From Lolium rigidum (Eukaryota > Streptophyta > Magnoliopsida > Poales > Poaceae), in the NCBI RefSeq assembly GCF_022539505.1, contig NC_061508.1, positions 96,389,276 through 96,453,275 on the forward strand: a stretch of DNA of 64,000 nt, written 5' to 3'. The first letter of the stretch is position 1. Every line of letters begins with the position of its first letter. The position numbers were made by a program, and so were the translations under genes. The notes beneath the pieces were generated by a model that saw nothing but the letters and a program-made list of their open reading frames with translations, did no database searches and was not told where the DNA came from. Shown here piece by piece: positions 47,252 to 59,231 of this stretch.

Positions 47252-48547
47252 CTAGGGCAATCATGTATGATGTGATTCCCATTCTACTCATAAATATTAT
47301 TAAGTTGTCATTGTTTGAACATCTGATATGTATCATTTAATATGTGATTCGATTGTGAACTATGTATTTATGTTGTTCATACTTAATTGTCCTTGGTCAT
47401 TGAGGTTGTGTTGGACACACAACCTAGACTAATGTGATAGTTGGCTGATGACTCAGTTCCTCTTTTCATGGGCATGGTGATGCCATTACAGCTACACGGA
47501 CTCAGCTAAAGAGTTTAGCGAGTCGGACTGACCCATATTTAGATGCAACGATTAAATTGTCATTTGCATGTCTTAATCCTGAGGTTATCACACTATTCAA
47601 GTTGTGGATCACCAACTTAGGTTCTGTCAAACGTTGTTCCATAACAGGGCAGTCATAAAGGCAGAGTTCGGGTTGACTGAGAATCAAGCTGCGCGATGTG
47701 GATAGCCAAGATGGGATTTTGCCCCTCCGAATGGACAGATATTCTCTGGGCCCTCTCGAGTGATATGATTCAGGAAGCATGGCCATGCGCGACATGGTTA
47801 AGTGTTAACCGGGTCGATGGACTAAGAGTTAGTCGGATGAATCACATATCACAGATCGAGAAAAGAGTTGAACTATTAAAGGGATGACGATTATTTCGTC
47901 TATAGTTCGACAAGGTATATCGTGAGGCAAAAGGGACTAAGACATATGTCACATTGGAAGGTATGTCGTCATGACTGGATGGTACTTGGGAGTCGGTATG
48001 TTCTGCTAGGAGCCGCTACCGATTGATCGATTGAGAGTTGGACTCCAGTCGTGTCCAAGTCGCCATGGGCCTGCGGGGTCGCACACTTAAGAGCGGGAGC
48101 AATTATTTTTGTCGGGTTGGACCCGAACAAGAAATGGACTGAAAAGTGAGTTGGACTCACGGAGTGGATGGGCCTCAAGTCTTGGAGCCCACTTCCACTC
48201 GGTATATAAGCAGGGTGCGGGAAGCCCAAAGGGCACGTTTTTCCCACTCTCATGCGTTGAGAACCCTAGCCCCCATTCAGTCCAGCCGTCGCACCGGACT
48301 TAGCAGTCCGCCGCCGGAGCTCCTCCTCACACATATGGATTCCGGCAGAGGTGCTATACGTTCAGCACTTTAATGATCGCGGGATTGGATCAGCTGGATT
48401 GGATCGTGGGACGACACTGCATCAAGGCGCTGCATGGATAATCCGCAACTGCGCGTCTAGTGGTAATCCTCATGGCCTTCTACCTAGGCTAGATCTTGGG
48501 TGCACCGCGTAGGAAAAGTTTTTATTTATCTCTACGCGCCCCCAACA
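47252..48547 (+). repeat. Copia 3' LTR, first bases deleted
   Basis: It joins at CTAG|GGCAATCATG, corresponding to position ~15 of the 5' LTR; the LTR start and the polypurine tract before it are missing. It ends CGCGCCCCCAACA. It keeps a good TATA box, TATATAAG (48203-48210). Confidence 0.85.
48203..48210 (+). promoter_or_regulatory. TATA box of Copia 3' LTR
   Basis: TATATAAG precedes CAGGGTGCGGGAAGCCC. The equivalent in the 5' LTR is TATACAAG. Confidence 0.6.
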
Positions 48548-49190
48548 ACACTTACTCATGAGAGTCTTACCTTGTTCCTGAACTCTCCTAATAACACCAC
48601 AGAGAAGAAGTTTGCTTATGTTGAGAAATACTTATGTGGTTTGCAATTATCTTTAGTTCCATATCTTCGTTGCAACCATGATATTAAACTTAATAGTGAT
48701 AACTATTTTGAAAGGGGAAAGCATGCTAATGAATGCCTTGGTAGTTATAATGATGCTATTTATATGAAAACATGCATGCTTTAAATGGTTACAATAATAT
48801 ATTTGCTTCTAGTAAGTGCAACTATTATTGAAGAGGAGGTGATAAGAGCCCTCTATATGTTACTAATAATCATATGATGCAAGTAAATGTTGTTAATACG
48901 CATTGGGAAACTTCTATTTATGGTGTTTCATTTATATGGAAAATTCCAATGCATAGAAAGAAAATAAGACTTCGTTGGTTATTACTTATGTGTTTTGTTT
49001 TTCTCTCTACTAAGTTTCAACTTGATTATTATCTTCATTGGTGTGAGAACACTATGGGATCCTTGTATTATTCTTGGAAGAAAATTTTCTCCGAACCACA
49101 GGGGCTTGTATGGAACACTTCCCTAGGATGAAAGGCACAACTTTTAAGCTCCCTCATGAGCTTCACCTTAGATGAATATCAAGTAAGTAA
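48548..49190 (+). pseudogene. Unrecognised retroelement reading frame remnant
   Basis: One frame gives LTHESLTLFLNSPNNTTEKK, FAYVEKYLCGLQLSLVPYLR, then a stop near 48781. Other frames continue with YLHWCENTMGSLYYSWKKIF and GLVWNTSL-like text (49020-49130) ending near CTTCACCTTAGATGA. Composition suggests former protein, probably a gag-downstream gene of a non-autonomous Gypsy. No known domain is seen. Confidence 0.4.
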
Positions 49191-49225
49191 AACCCTAGCT
49201 ATATGGCTATAAAGAAAACGATTTA

Positions 49226-49239
49226 CGGGAGGCAACCCG
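49226..49239 (+). other. Conserved RNA hairpin candidate
   Basis: CGGG-AGGCAA-CCCG: same loop shape and position (after the last coding remnant) as 15293-15308, with the outer T-A pair replaced by C-G. Confidence 0.45.
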
Positions 49240-51537
49240 GTTTTGTTTTGGCTTTTTCTATGTGTCCTCTTGCTGTAATAAGAGATTGTTTTCTTAGTTT
49301 ACTTTCTAGAATTTTCAATAAACTGCCAAGTTTACCAATTTTGGATTGAAATAGTTGCCTATCATAATAGAAAATTTTTATTCCTGCATGAAGTCTCTGT
49401 GTTGTTCGATTTTTATAATTATTATGTAACTCCGATGGAGTTGAGATTTTAAGGAAAGCTGTAACTTTTCATCCTCTATATGCCTGATTGTTTACGATTT
49501 TTTATGATGAGTCTAAGTTGGGTAGAAAAAATACGTTTTGCTGCTCCTATTTTTATGGACAGATTCTGTCCCATATTGTTTTATGCATAGTTTGAACTTT
49601 TGAGTTGAATCTTTTTTATCCAATTGAGTTTATGAATAGGCATATGACATTATACACTCCCTGGACATTTATATATGCTTTGGTCCATGGTTAATATGCA
49701 GCAAGAAATATGTTTCTTTATCTCTACTAATGTCACCCCATAGAAAAGAAATGGGAGAAACAGTGTTTTGAAGTTTTTTCACATGGATAGGAGAAGATGC
49801 ACCGTGAGTTATCCAAGTATGGTGAAAACCATAATCTTGGGAATGTGGAGAACATCCCCTTACACATCTCGGTCTGCACACGTCTAACTCCTATTTTTCA
49901 TTTGAAATACTTTATCGTTAAACTTGGAGCGTCTTTTATATGCTTTTGTTTTAGTTTTGATTTTTTTTTGTGAGACCACCACACCATATCTTATGTATAA
50001 GAAAGCTACTGGAGTTATTGGTTGAAACGTGTTGCATACTTGTATTATATTGGGGAAAGGGATGTCTAAGTTAATTTTTATTGAAACATATAGTTGCATG
50101 ATTTATGAGCTTGTTAGAAGTGTAATAATTTGCAAATGCTTTATCATGAGTTATATTTTATTCATGTTATGGTTCTGTTATGTTACTTTACTTGGTGTAA
50201 CATGAATAAGTTAGTTCTATGGACTCTCATGCATGCATCTAGATGGTCAAAATTTCACCCTTTGCTAGCCCAAAAATTTCCAACAAGCATAAACTTGTTT
50301 CCAGCACCTTCAACCCAAGTTTTTCATGTGAGTCCACCATATCTACCTGTTAATTCCAAGTATGTTCAGTATGTTTATTTGGGTTATCTATGTTTCCAAA
50401 TGAAATTATTTATGTAATTTATTATGATGGTAAAAGTTGGTTGAATAGCTCTCACAAACTTGATGCACATTTTTATTATCATAGTACTAATTAAACTTGA
50501 CCCATTGTGATTAATATTATGATGCTAGTGGCTTGATAAATGCTTTAAGTTGGAAGTTAGCCCATATGTGCTGTCACATGCAAAGCTTTCAACATGCTCA
50601 TTTACTTATATAAGTTGATATCATGTACTTTTGAGTATGGATGCCTATCATGTTTGAAATAACGTGGGAATAGAGTAAGTTTAAATGAGTTAGTGTAAAT
50701 GGTTAGAGAGAAGCCTGGGCCGCTAATCTAAGCCATGCCTAATAATGGTGGAAATTTACTTACATTCTTTGATCTATCTATATGCACCCCTCCTTTGAAT
50801 AGACAAAAGAAAGAGAAAAAGAAAGAGTTGTGGTAAGAGAAAAGGGGTGTTGAGGTTGCTCGTATGTTTGTTTGTCTTGTTGTTTTGATGTGGGCTTGAT
50901 CCATATCATGGGACAAGAGGTACCCCGGTTGAGTCTCTTTACGATGCCATTATTACTTACAATGATATCTAAACTTGTTTTATTTCCCAAGTTGAGTATT
51001 CATGGTGTAGGTACGTGTATTCAAGGGGCATGAGACATCCAACTTTTTCTTAATCAAGCACACTAGCTCATAATTGCTTTCACTTTAACTTTAATCATTC
51101 AAGATGCTATGATAGGGGAATGATAGCTTGACACCAAGTATTACCATTGCAATGAATAACTAAAGTAGAAGATTTTGCAGGATAGATGAAACTTATGCAT
51201 GTTTTTACCTCTACTCATTTGTCTTCTCAAAGTATCTACTTTTATATTTAGTTTTCCATCATTACTCTGTGACCAATATAGGATGTTCTTACTTATCATA
51301 TTGCATACATGTGGTCCATACTACTATCCTTTATGTTACACTTTGTGAATTATCATTAAACATCCTTACATTGAATATTTGATATCACTTGATAAATTGT
51401 TTTGCACATTGCTACTGTTTTGAATATGAATCATATGACTTTATGTAGTTGTAGCAATCATCTTATATATCCTTGTTAGTATTACATTGCGAAGTCCATC
51501 TTAGTTTAATCACTTCCATACTCGAGGACGAGTATGA

Positions 51538-51554
51538 GTTAAGCTTGGGGATGT
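51538..51554 (+). other. Polypurine tract region
   Basis: GTTAAGCTTGGGGATGT precedes the LTR start TGATGCATG. Upstream CGAGGACGAG is also shared with the other Gypsy (17818-17828). Confidence 0.75.
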
Positions 51555-53001
51555 TGATGCATGTAAAATGTATGGATGAACTTTGCACTATAATCCTTGT
51601 TTTCCAATCATATTTGCATCATATAAATGTTATATTATTGTTATTAAATGATATTTGGAAAGTAATAATGATTATCCCTATTTTTGGAACTAACTCTGCT
51701 TAGTCAGATTACCCCGTATTTTTCCTTTCGTATTTTAGGGGCCTTAATGACGTCATAATGACCTGCAAAATTATGGGCGTCAATATTTGGAAGGAAGAAG
51801 ACTTGGGGGCGAAGGAAGTGAATAAGCGGAGACCCAAGGGCCAAATTTACCACCTATCTTGGGCCTCGACGCTCCGCTGTCGTCGATCTTTTCTCCACCG
51901 ACCTAGTCGTGACCTAAAAACGACTATAAAAATATTCCCCCAACGTTCTCTGGAGGAGGCGCCGCCGAAACACGTAAACACCAAAACATATATCCGAAGC
52001 TACGTATTGGAGGGGAAAACTCCGGCGGGGTGTCTGTCGTGGTGGTCTCCATCTTCTCCAACGTCTCCACCATCGTCACCATGATGAAGGGGGAGTAGTC
52101 CACCCCCTGGACCTTGGAGTAGTCCATATGATGTGCCTTGCATAAGTATGGATCTATCTGTGTAATTCCTATAGTGGATATTATGGTATGAGATGATATT
52201 TGTTATGCATTTACCATTGTGTTGGATCTTTTATGACTTGTCATACTTGGAGATATTCTATGATGCATGTGATGGTTTGATTTATGCATAATGCCTTGTT
52301 TATCCATGTCACGAGGTGAGTGACACCACCCGATGTAGATAGATGAAAGAGATGTGGTCATGCACACAAAATATGAATCATTGCACTAGTGTTTAGAATA
52401 TTGTCCATTAAGAAGTATGATGTATGTGGGTACAGGATGGCCGATGTGACATAGGCATAGGTATTGCGTGACACAAGTACCGCCTAACATCCTTTATCCG
52501 GGGGTAAAAAGGAAGAAGTGTAATGTGGGAGTGACAAGCAAACCACGCTAGCCTTACGAGGGTGACCTAGCAACACAAATGATTATTTTCTTTCAACTAT
52601 GTGTTTTAGGACATGTAGCCATCATAGAAGTTTACCATTAAAGCATGACAATTGCGTGTACTTTTTATCTATAACATGATAATCACCATAGATGGGAGAG
52701 AGAGAGGATTGAGTGAACCCATGAACCCATGTCCATTGTTCCTATAAGAGAAAACCTTTGTCTTGTCCTCTTTCATTTAAGAGGATTGGGACACTTTTAC
52801 ATTCTTGTTTTGTTACATTAAACTTCCATCCATTAAATCAACCATCTTGTTCTTTAAACTTGTTTAGTGCGTAATCATCTAAAACTTGTGACACTTTAGT
52901 TGTACGGAATAGATAAATTTTCCTTCTTGCTCCTGCGGATCGATACCGTACTTCCACATTGAGAGGTACTACAGGTGATCCCCTGCTCTTGGGGGTTATC
53001 G
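51555..53001 (+). repeat. Gypsy 3' LTR, ~1447 bp
   Basis: It starts TGATGCATGTAAAATGTATG and ends GGGGGTTATCG, the last base probably A originally. A TATA box, CTATAAAAATA, is at 51924-51934, followed by a leader. No second copy is in the window. Confidence 0.75.
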
Positions 53002-53002
53002 G

Positions 53003-53152
53003 TGGGAGAAGACCCCATTTCACCGCAAAAACATTGAGTATGCAGCCATAGAAGCATTCGTTTCATACGTGTAGTACCGCTTGATTCGACTCGTGAACCA
53101 TGGGCAGCGTCACGTTGTACCACAAGAAGCTGATGATGATTCGGATGACTAA
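53003..53152 (+). pseudogene. 3'-5' exonuclease-like gene, end of exon 2
   Basis: The frame reads WEKTPFHRKNIEYAAIEAFV, SYV, a TAG (53072-53074), then YRLIRLVNHGQRHVV and an acidic end before TAA at 53150-53152. The NIEYAAIEAFVSY segment is the last helix of DnaQ/WRN-type exonucleases, where LKYAAIDxYxSxxL-like text carries the final catalytic Asp (motif III); here Asp reads Glu. It is thus the C-terminus matching exon 1 at 32099-32342. The Gypsy LTR joins at the Trp codon, so the Gypsy inserted into this exon. The upstream part of exon 2 is gone. Confidence 0.6.
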
Positions 53153-53170
53153 TGTTTGAATGGGCGAACA

Positions 53171-53262
53171 CTTTTATATATCTCTATGATGTAGTGCTTT
53201 ATATATCTCTATGATGTAGTACTTTATATATCTCTATGATGTAGTACTTTATATATCCGTGA
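53171..53262 (+). repeat. ~26-bp tandem repeats
   Basis: CTTTATATATCTCTATGATG plus TAGTA is repeated three times from 53171, then diverges into ATCCGTGATAGAACATATGA. Single copies recur at 53346 and 53768 around the MITE. Confidence 0.85.
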
Positions 53263-53363
53263 TAGAACATATGACATAGTTTATTTAGTAGGTTATTGTT
53301 ATGATTATTAGTGACCTTATATACGGTTATGACTCTATGATGTAGCACTTTATATATCTTTAT

Positions 53364-53754
53364 GACGGGGGTTGCGTTTTGGCTCCCGGGTGCAAATGCA
53401 CCCGGTTTTTAAAATGCATTTTGACCAAATTTTCAAATGTCCAAAAAAATCCAAAATTATATTGCCACATAGGTCTTGACATTCTCTATGGTCATGAAGT
53501 TGTTTCACAGGAATACGACATTTTTTGTGGCCTATGCAAAAAAGAAAAATTTTGGTGCTACAAACAAACATTTCATGTGACATTTTTTTGTCTTTTTTAC
53601 ACAAGCCAAAAAAGATGTCTAATCTTGGTGCAACTACTTTGTGAAAACATGGAATGTAAAGATGTATGTCCTAAATTTTGGTTCGGACTTTTCCGTAGAT
53701 TGGTTTTTTAATACCGGGTGCATATGCACCCGGGTTCCGTTTGGAATTTCCGTC
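53364..53754. mobile_element. MITE, 391 bp, same family as 24900-25290
   Basis: Ends GACGGGGGTTGCGTTTTGGC and (reverse complement) GACGGAAATTCCAAACGGAA, both continuing CCCGGGTGCAnATGCACCCGG. The interior shares TGACATTTTTTTGTCTTTTT with the first MITE. Target duplication is unclear because it sits in the 26-bp repeats (TCTTTATGA versus TCTGTGATG). Confidence 0.65.
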
Positions 53755-53967
53755 TCTGTGATGTACTACTTTATATATCTCTATGATGTCGTGCTGGTCT
53801 TCTGTGATCGGGAGAGTACTTTTATGGCCACATCCATGGCATATTTTGTTCAAATGTGCCCATATTGTTGTAAAAAATTCAAAATGATGTCAGACCTTCG
53901 CGTGGTGTCATTATATATGTCCTAGTATCCACCAAAAATAATAAACTTGGAATACGATAGTTATACT
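53755..53967. repeat. Flank related to the right-hand tandem repeat
   Basis: 53873-53966 (AAATTCAAAATGATGT to AATACGATAGTTATA) matches 63118-63212 nearly base for base; 53822-53865 matches 63280-63325 (TATGGCCACAnCCATGGC). Confidence 0.85.
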
Positions 53968-55883
53968 AGTACAAATGCCCGTGCGTTGCTACGGGTCCTC
54001 AAATTTAATTTCTCAATGCATATATATAATTCACAACTCGCTATGAAAATTTAAAATAAATCAAGGATATCATAATGTACTACAATATGATAATATTAAA
54101 CGCAATAACAAGGCATCATTGTTGTGCATCTGCGTACTTCCAAGTCCTAGGTATTCTTTTACTCTTCTGCGGTAAGACCCCCACTTGTATTCTGGAAAGT
54201 CATAACTATCAACTAAACAAAAACAACCTCTCTTTTGGAATTTATTATTGTCTCACAAAATGTGGGTGCCGCAAACACATGTATAACTGAAGGAATGCTT
54301 ATTTTTTTATTAATCCAAATAACACTTTGATATTCATTAATATCTGTAGACAACCCTGGATCGTATCCTTTTGTGTCAAACATATAAAAAGGGCTTAGCT
54401 AATCTTCAATAATGACTAAGGTAAAAACTTCGTCGGTAGGCTGGTGATGCAGATGCTATTTTTTTAGGCGGCGATGTATCCTCATAAGAGCTGGAGAGTA
54501 TTTATTATGAGGATGAGAGCAAGAATTAAAATTACCTTTCATATATATATGAATCTGACCGATGTTACCCTTTGTAATATTAGAAGAGAGGCATCTGAAC
54601 TTGTGAAGGGTATCTTAGAATACTCAAGTACGTGATGATGATCTTGGTTACGACAGTGATAGTGTAACCCGCAAAAAAAGATAGTGTGAATTTATATACG
54701 AATGTTGGATAGTATATTATTATAAGAGGAGAGTAATACAAAGAGATAAATGAATAGCCATCGGTCATCCACTCTCTTCGTCCTACCAACCACACATGAA
54801 TTATCGTAGCGCACCACCCCTTCTATCCGTACCTCGTCTCCGCGTCACCAACACGGAACGCCCCAATATTGCTCGCGTTCTGCCCCATTTTATAATTCTT
54901 CGGCGCCACTCCTTCCCCTTCCTCGAATTCTCCCACGCGCAGCCCAACCCAAAGACTCGTCCACATGCATCACATGCCACCGCCCAACCTAGGGACTCGT
55001 CGTCATGCACCACGTGCCATCGTTGCTCATGGCACCAACTACCTCCCATGTACTCCGCCTTATTTACTTTTAGTGAATATGTTTTCAGTCATAGAGAAGT
55101 TTACTACCGAAAATAAGTTGCCTAGCCTGTGTGTTGCACCAGAACCATAACAAAATTAAGTTCAAATATCATAGGGGAATCGCAGCATGTTAATAAGCAT
55201 GTTATTAACGAGTGTTCGTTGTCTCCATGTAATTTATCGTACTACCTCTGCCCATAAGAAGATGTGTGTCCAAAGATAATTCTTTTATAAACGGAGGAGC
55301 ACATTTTTATACAACCATATTCCATGGATCGGGTCTCGTTATTAGCTTTCTCGTTTATTATCCTCAGAAGCGGGACTATTTTCGTTGGAAGGGCTCGTTG
55401 CGTTGCTCCTGCTGCTCCCTCTCCCTACCGTCATCCTTGTCTCAACATGACCATCGCCGCTCCTACGAGTTAATTCCTTCCTTATCATGGTCCTCTATTT
55501 TCATAGGCAGCTTGTCGATACTGAGGAAACTTACGTATAAAAACGAACGAGACTTCATATAATGAAGCGAGGTGGGACTAATCTAGTAATATTTTTTAGC
55601 CATGGGATTATACACAAGCTCAAGTGGTTAGGCTCGTCATATGCTTAGATTTTTCTGGCCGCAAGTGGTTACAGTCTATCTACGGTCAACCGAACCATTA
55701 TTTTGCTTGAGCGGTGGTATTTTTTGTAAGTTTGGTGGGAACATATAGGGAAGTTTAAGTTGTACCAAAAAAGGGAAGAAACTTTATTCACTTTATTAGT
55801 AGGTAAAAGATAGGAAATAAACTCCTGGACAATAACGTCTTCGCGACCTAAGATTTTGCCCTCAAAGTCGATCGACCCGCCTA

Positions 55884-55939
55884 ACCATCTTAGTTTGCCT
55901 TTTTGAACCTAACCATCTCAGTTTGCCTTTTTGAACCTC
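55884..55939 (+). repeat. 28-bp tandem duplication
   Basis: AACCATCTTAGTTTGCCTTT then TTGAACCT, repeated immediately with one change (AACCATCTCAG). Confidence 0.85.
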
Positions 55940-58900
55940 ATCCCTCTAAGTTCGTACATTCCACTATTGGTAAGGCCGCTCAGTCCTCCCCCACCCCAAG
56001 AGATTAACAAATGATAAATCGTTTCTTCAGAAGAAACATAGTTTAGATACAATAATCCCCTGGCAGTGAAGATAATCTAGTGGGTTTGTATTTCTAGCAC
56101 ATCCAACCAAAAGTTGATGCATAACCCATGTTTATATTATACTTTAAACTTGAATATTTTTCTCAATCTAGTGGGCTTATATTTCCAGCGCAACTGACCA
56201 ATTTCGATGCACGGCTAATGCTCATATAATACTGTAAACCTGGGTACTTCTTCTCACACGCATCCACCCATTTAGACAACTGAGGAGGAAATGTCTCCCA
56301 TGTCCGTCTTGGCGTATATGAGGTTGTTTTGAGTTGGCTACACAAATCAATACTCATAAAATGAAGGCAAAAGAACAACTCTTGATTTGGCAAACTAAAC
56401 CTTCAGTTAGAAATATTTTTTCTGATAAACTACAGATCCATTGGGAAACTAAACCTTTCCATTAGAAATATTTTGGTGATAAACTACAATTTTGTTGTAT
56501 GTTATAGCTTTGTATAGTACACGTGCTTCCAACCTTTTTATATTAAACCGACATTTTCAACATTATTGGTGTGCTACATATACAATGACTTGGATCATCA
56601 GACAACACAATACATGACATCCAGACATAACTAAGAGAATGAATGATTTTTTTTCTTACATAGACAGAAATATAAACATCCATATTATGCAGATTTCAGG
56701 GGCACAAATATATCACTTTTTCTACCCAACATTTAATTATCTAAATCCATTCCTTCATTCTTCTACCACAAATAGACATTGGCCACAGCCATGGCGTGTA
56801 ACTGTACATATACAAGCAGAAATAGGATCAAAGTGAAGCAGAGTCAAAAAAGATCTTTATGAGCAAATACAAATATCATCTCTATTAAGAAACTAAAAGC
56901 TGTCATTTTACATCTTGCACCACGGGAAGTGGAAACCTAGAGCTTGTTGTCAACATTCAAATCTGTGGACCTTCAGAAGGTGTAATGACAGTGCATGTAG
57001 ACACAAAAACTGAAAGAAAAATATCACCAAATTTTTAGTGGTAAAATACATCAGCAGAACGGTATTTCCTTCGCAAAAAAATAGCCCAGTTCACAGCAGC
57101 ATAATAGTTTGCCGATACATACCAGGGAGGAGGCCTTCGGGGTTTTCCCATTAAAAATGAGAGGGAAATGGAGCGGAGGCTGTTACATGATCTCCAAGTT
57201 TCAATGGGTGTATATTGGCCGAATAGTATACACCATGCGTGTATTTTATTTAGCAGGTAGCAAAACTTTCCTGGTAGTAACTTCTTTCCATTAGCATGTG
57301 CCATAACTTCATATTTTACATTAGATAACAGGACATATGAAGCTAGCTGCAGAAGAAACTATAAAAAGGTTTCAGGTACACATGTAAAACGCTTAACCAG
57401 AGAAAGTATAGGATTTAGTTATACATGCTGCTTTGGCTTTGAAAATATATCATCGCGGTCAAGTTGAACTACATATAAATTTGCATGCACTGCAAAACTA
57501 TGCACAGGTGTACCACAAATTATGCTTCTAATTAAGTTTTCTCTTTTGCCATAATAATCTCGCTTGTTAATATGTGAGAAAATAGCATGTTCTACATCCA
57601 TATATCTCTGAACCCTTAGTAAAAATATATACAGAGAAGCAAACATATCTGAGGCTACAGATCGGCTACTCAAATTCAATATCCTACGCATAGGAAATGC
57701 ATCGGTAGATTTCGTATCCATGTTTTATTGAAATATACATCAATCTTTGAACCACAAATTAACATGAGAAGGGAAGAGGAGGGGACCTGGCAGTGGCTGT
57801 GAGCTGTGCAGTACCGAGACCCTCGGTGCAGGAGAGGGGGTTACGGATGGCATCACACCAGAGGTAGAGACTCGCCCATAGATGGCGCAGGACGATAAGA
57901 TCTCGCATGGGGTGGCGATGAGAAGCTTCAGTAGATTCACGAACTGGATCAGGTCGTACCAGTAGCAAAACCAACTGTGTTGAAGCAGAGCATCAACTAA
58001 TCTCCAGCTGAATCCATCCAACAGAGGAATCGGGAATAATAAAACAACCAACAGCATATTCCGACCCAACACATCCCTGAGCAATCCCCAAAAGGACATA
58101 CATGTAGAGAATCTACATGATAGAAATTGTCCAAGTTTCCTTAGTACTTACAGTTGGTCCATTTTTAAGAAGATGTTCTTTGGTAAATTTACAGGCCTGC
58201 TTCACCGCTTTGAAAATACATCCGATCAACTTGCATCAAAGACATTAAGCGTAGCGATTTTCATTAGAAAGAATGACTTGCATACGTCTATAAAAATAAC
58301 CAGCACCAACCTGCAAGAAACATGATAAAACAGTGAGCTTACATAAGGATACCAAGAATTAAGGTGTTTTCTAGGTGCCAGACCTTCAACTTGTGTCTTA
58401 AGGAGACATAGAACACTGAAAAATCTAGCTACCTGCTTTGGGAGTTTTTCGGAAAAAGGTGAATCAATTGCAATATACCAAGACGCTGTGATTGTTGTTT
58501 GTGTCCGATAGAAAATACAAGCACCAAGATGAGCAGTCACAAATAGTTAGCAACACAACACTGAGCTTACCTAAGGATACCCAATGCAGCACATGCAGGC
58601 ACATCAGGACTCACACATCCTCGTGCTGAAATTGGAGTCAACCACTCAACATGCAAGTCCCATCACACCTTCATCTGTTTTACTGGCCGTCATGGCTGAT
58701 CTGTTGTACAAGTGAGCATGCATATAAACCCCATATGAATAACTTTTTTGCCAATATCTGTTGAATACATCGATGCTACTACAGATCTCTCAAGCATACC
58801 ACATTAGTTGTCCATATAAACATATAGAGTACCAACCAATATTTCTATCTTTCGTATCGATCCAGATCAGAATGCCGTGCATGGTTTAAAACAAATGACA

Positions 58901-59157
58901 CAAGTACATAAAAGGTATGCAATGAACTACGACTTATCAAACTAAAAAAGTACGCCACCATAGAAAATATATCACTCAAACAAACTCATTGTTGCCTTTT
59001 TGACTAACACAAAACTTTGAGTACAATGGCCAGCATTACTTCCTATGAATTAAGAGTTCTAGATGTTGTCACATACTGACCAAGCAGTCTTTCTTACATT
59101 ACGCATTAGTGTACATGTTAGAAGACTGGGCACTGTAACAAACGTCAAGATTTTGCC

Positions 59158-59231
59158 AATTATTTGGCTTATAAGCTTCAGTTTTTCTGAATGTACAATT
59201 ATTTGGCTTATAAGCTTCAGTTTTTCTGAGA
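59158..59231 (+). repeat. 39-bp tandem duplication
   Basis: AATTATTTGGCTTATAAGCT followed by TCAGTTTTTCTGA occurs twice, 39 bp apart (59158, 59197). Confidence 0.9.

Larger units (their letters stand above)
32980..48547 (+). mobile_element. Composite BARE/Angela-like Copia retrotransposon
   Basis: The 5' LTR starts TGTTGGGAATATGCCCTAGA (32980), the start shared by BARE/Angela elements, and ends at 39383 before a tRNA-Met-type PBS. A gag-pol pseudogene (43192-47234) and a 3' LTR (47252-48547) follow. The flanks do not match: AAAAC on the left lies in an intron, ACACT on the right lies in a Gypsy interior. The leader has a 156-bp duplication around a truncated insertion (40434-42734). The element therefore looks like a fusion of two Copia copies. 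Confidence 0.85.
48548..53001 (+). mobile_element. Gypsy LTR retrotransposon, 3' half only
   Basis: An internal region with remnants of an unrecognised reading frame (48548-49190), a hairpin (49226-49239), ~2.3 kb of non-coding sequence, a polypurine tract (51538-51554) and a 3' LTR (51555-53001). The 5' LTR, PBS and gag start are absent; the Copia 3' LTR abuts at 48547. The right end lies inside exon 2 of the exonuclease-like gene. Confidence 0.75.

Noticed and set aside
54796..55150. 106-codon open frame and its antisense
   Set aside because: No conserved motif, no splice support, GC-rich patch inside the Helitron; cannot be supported as a gene.
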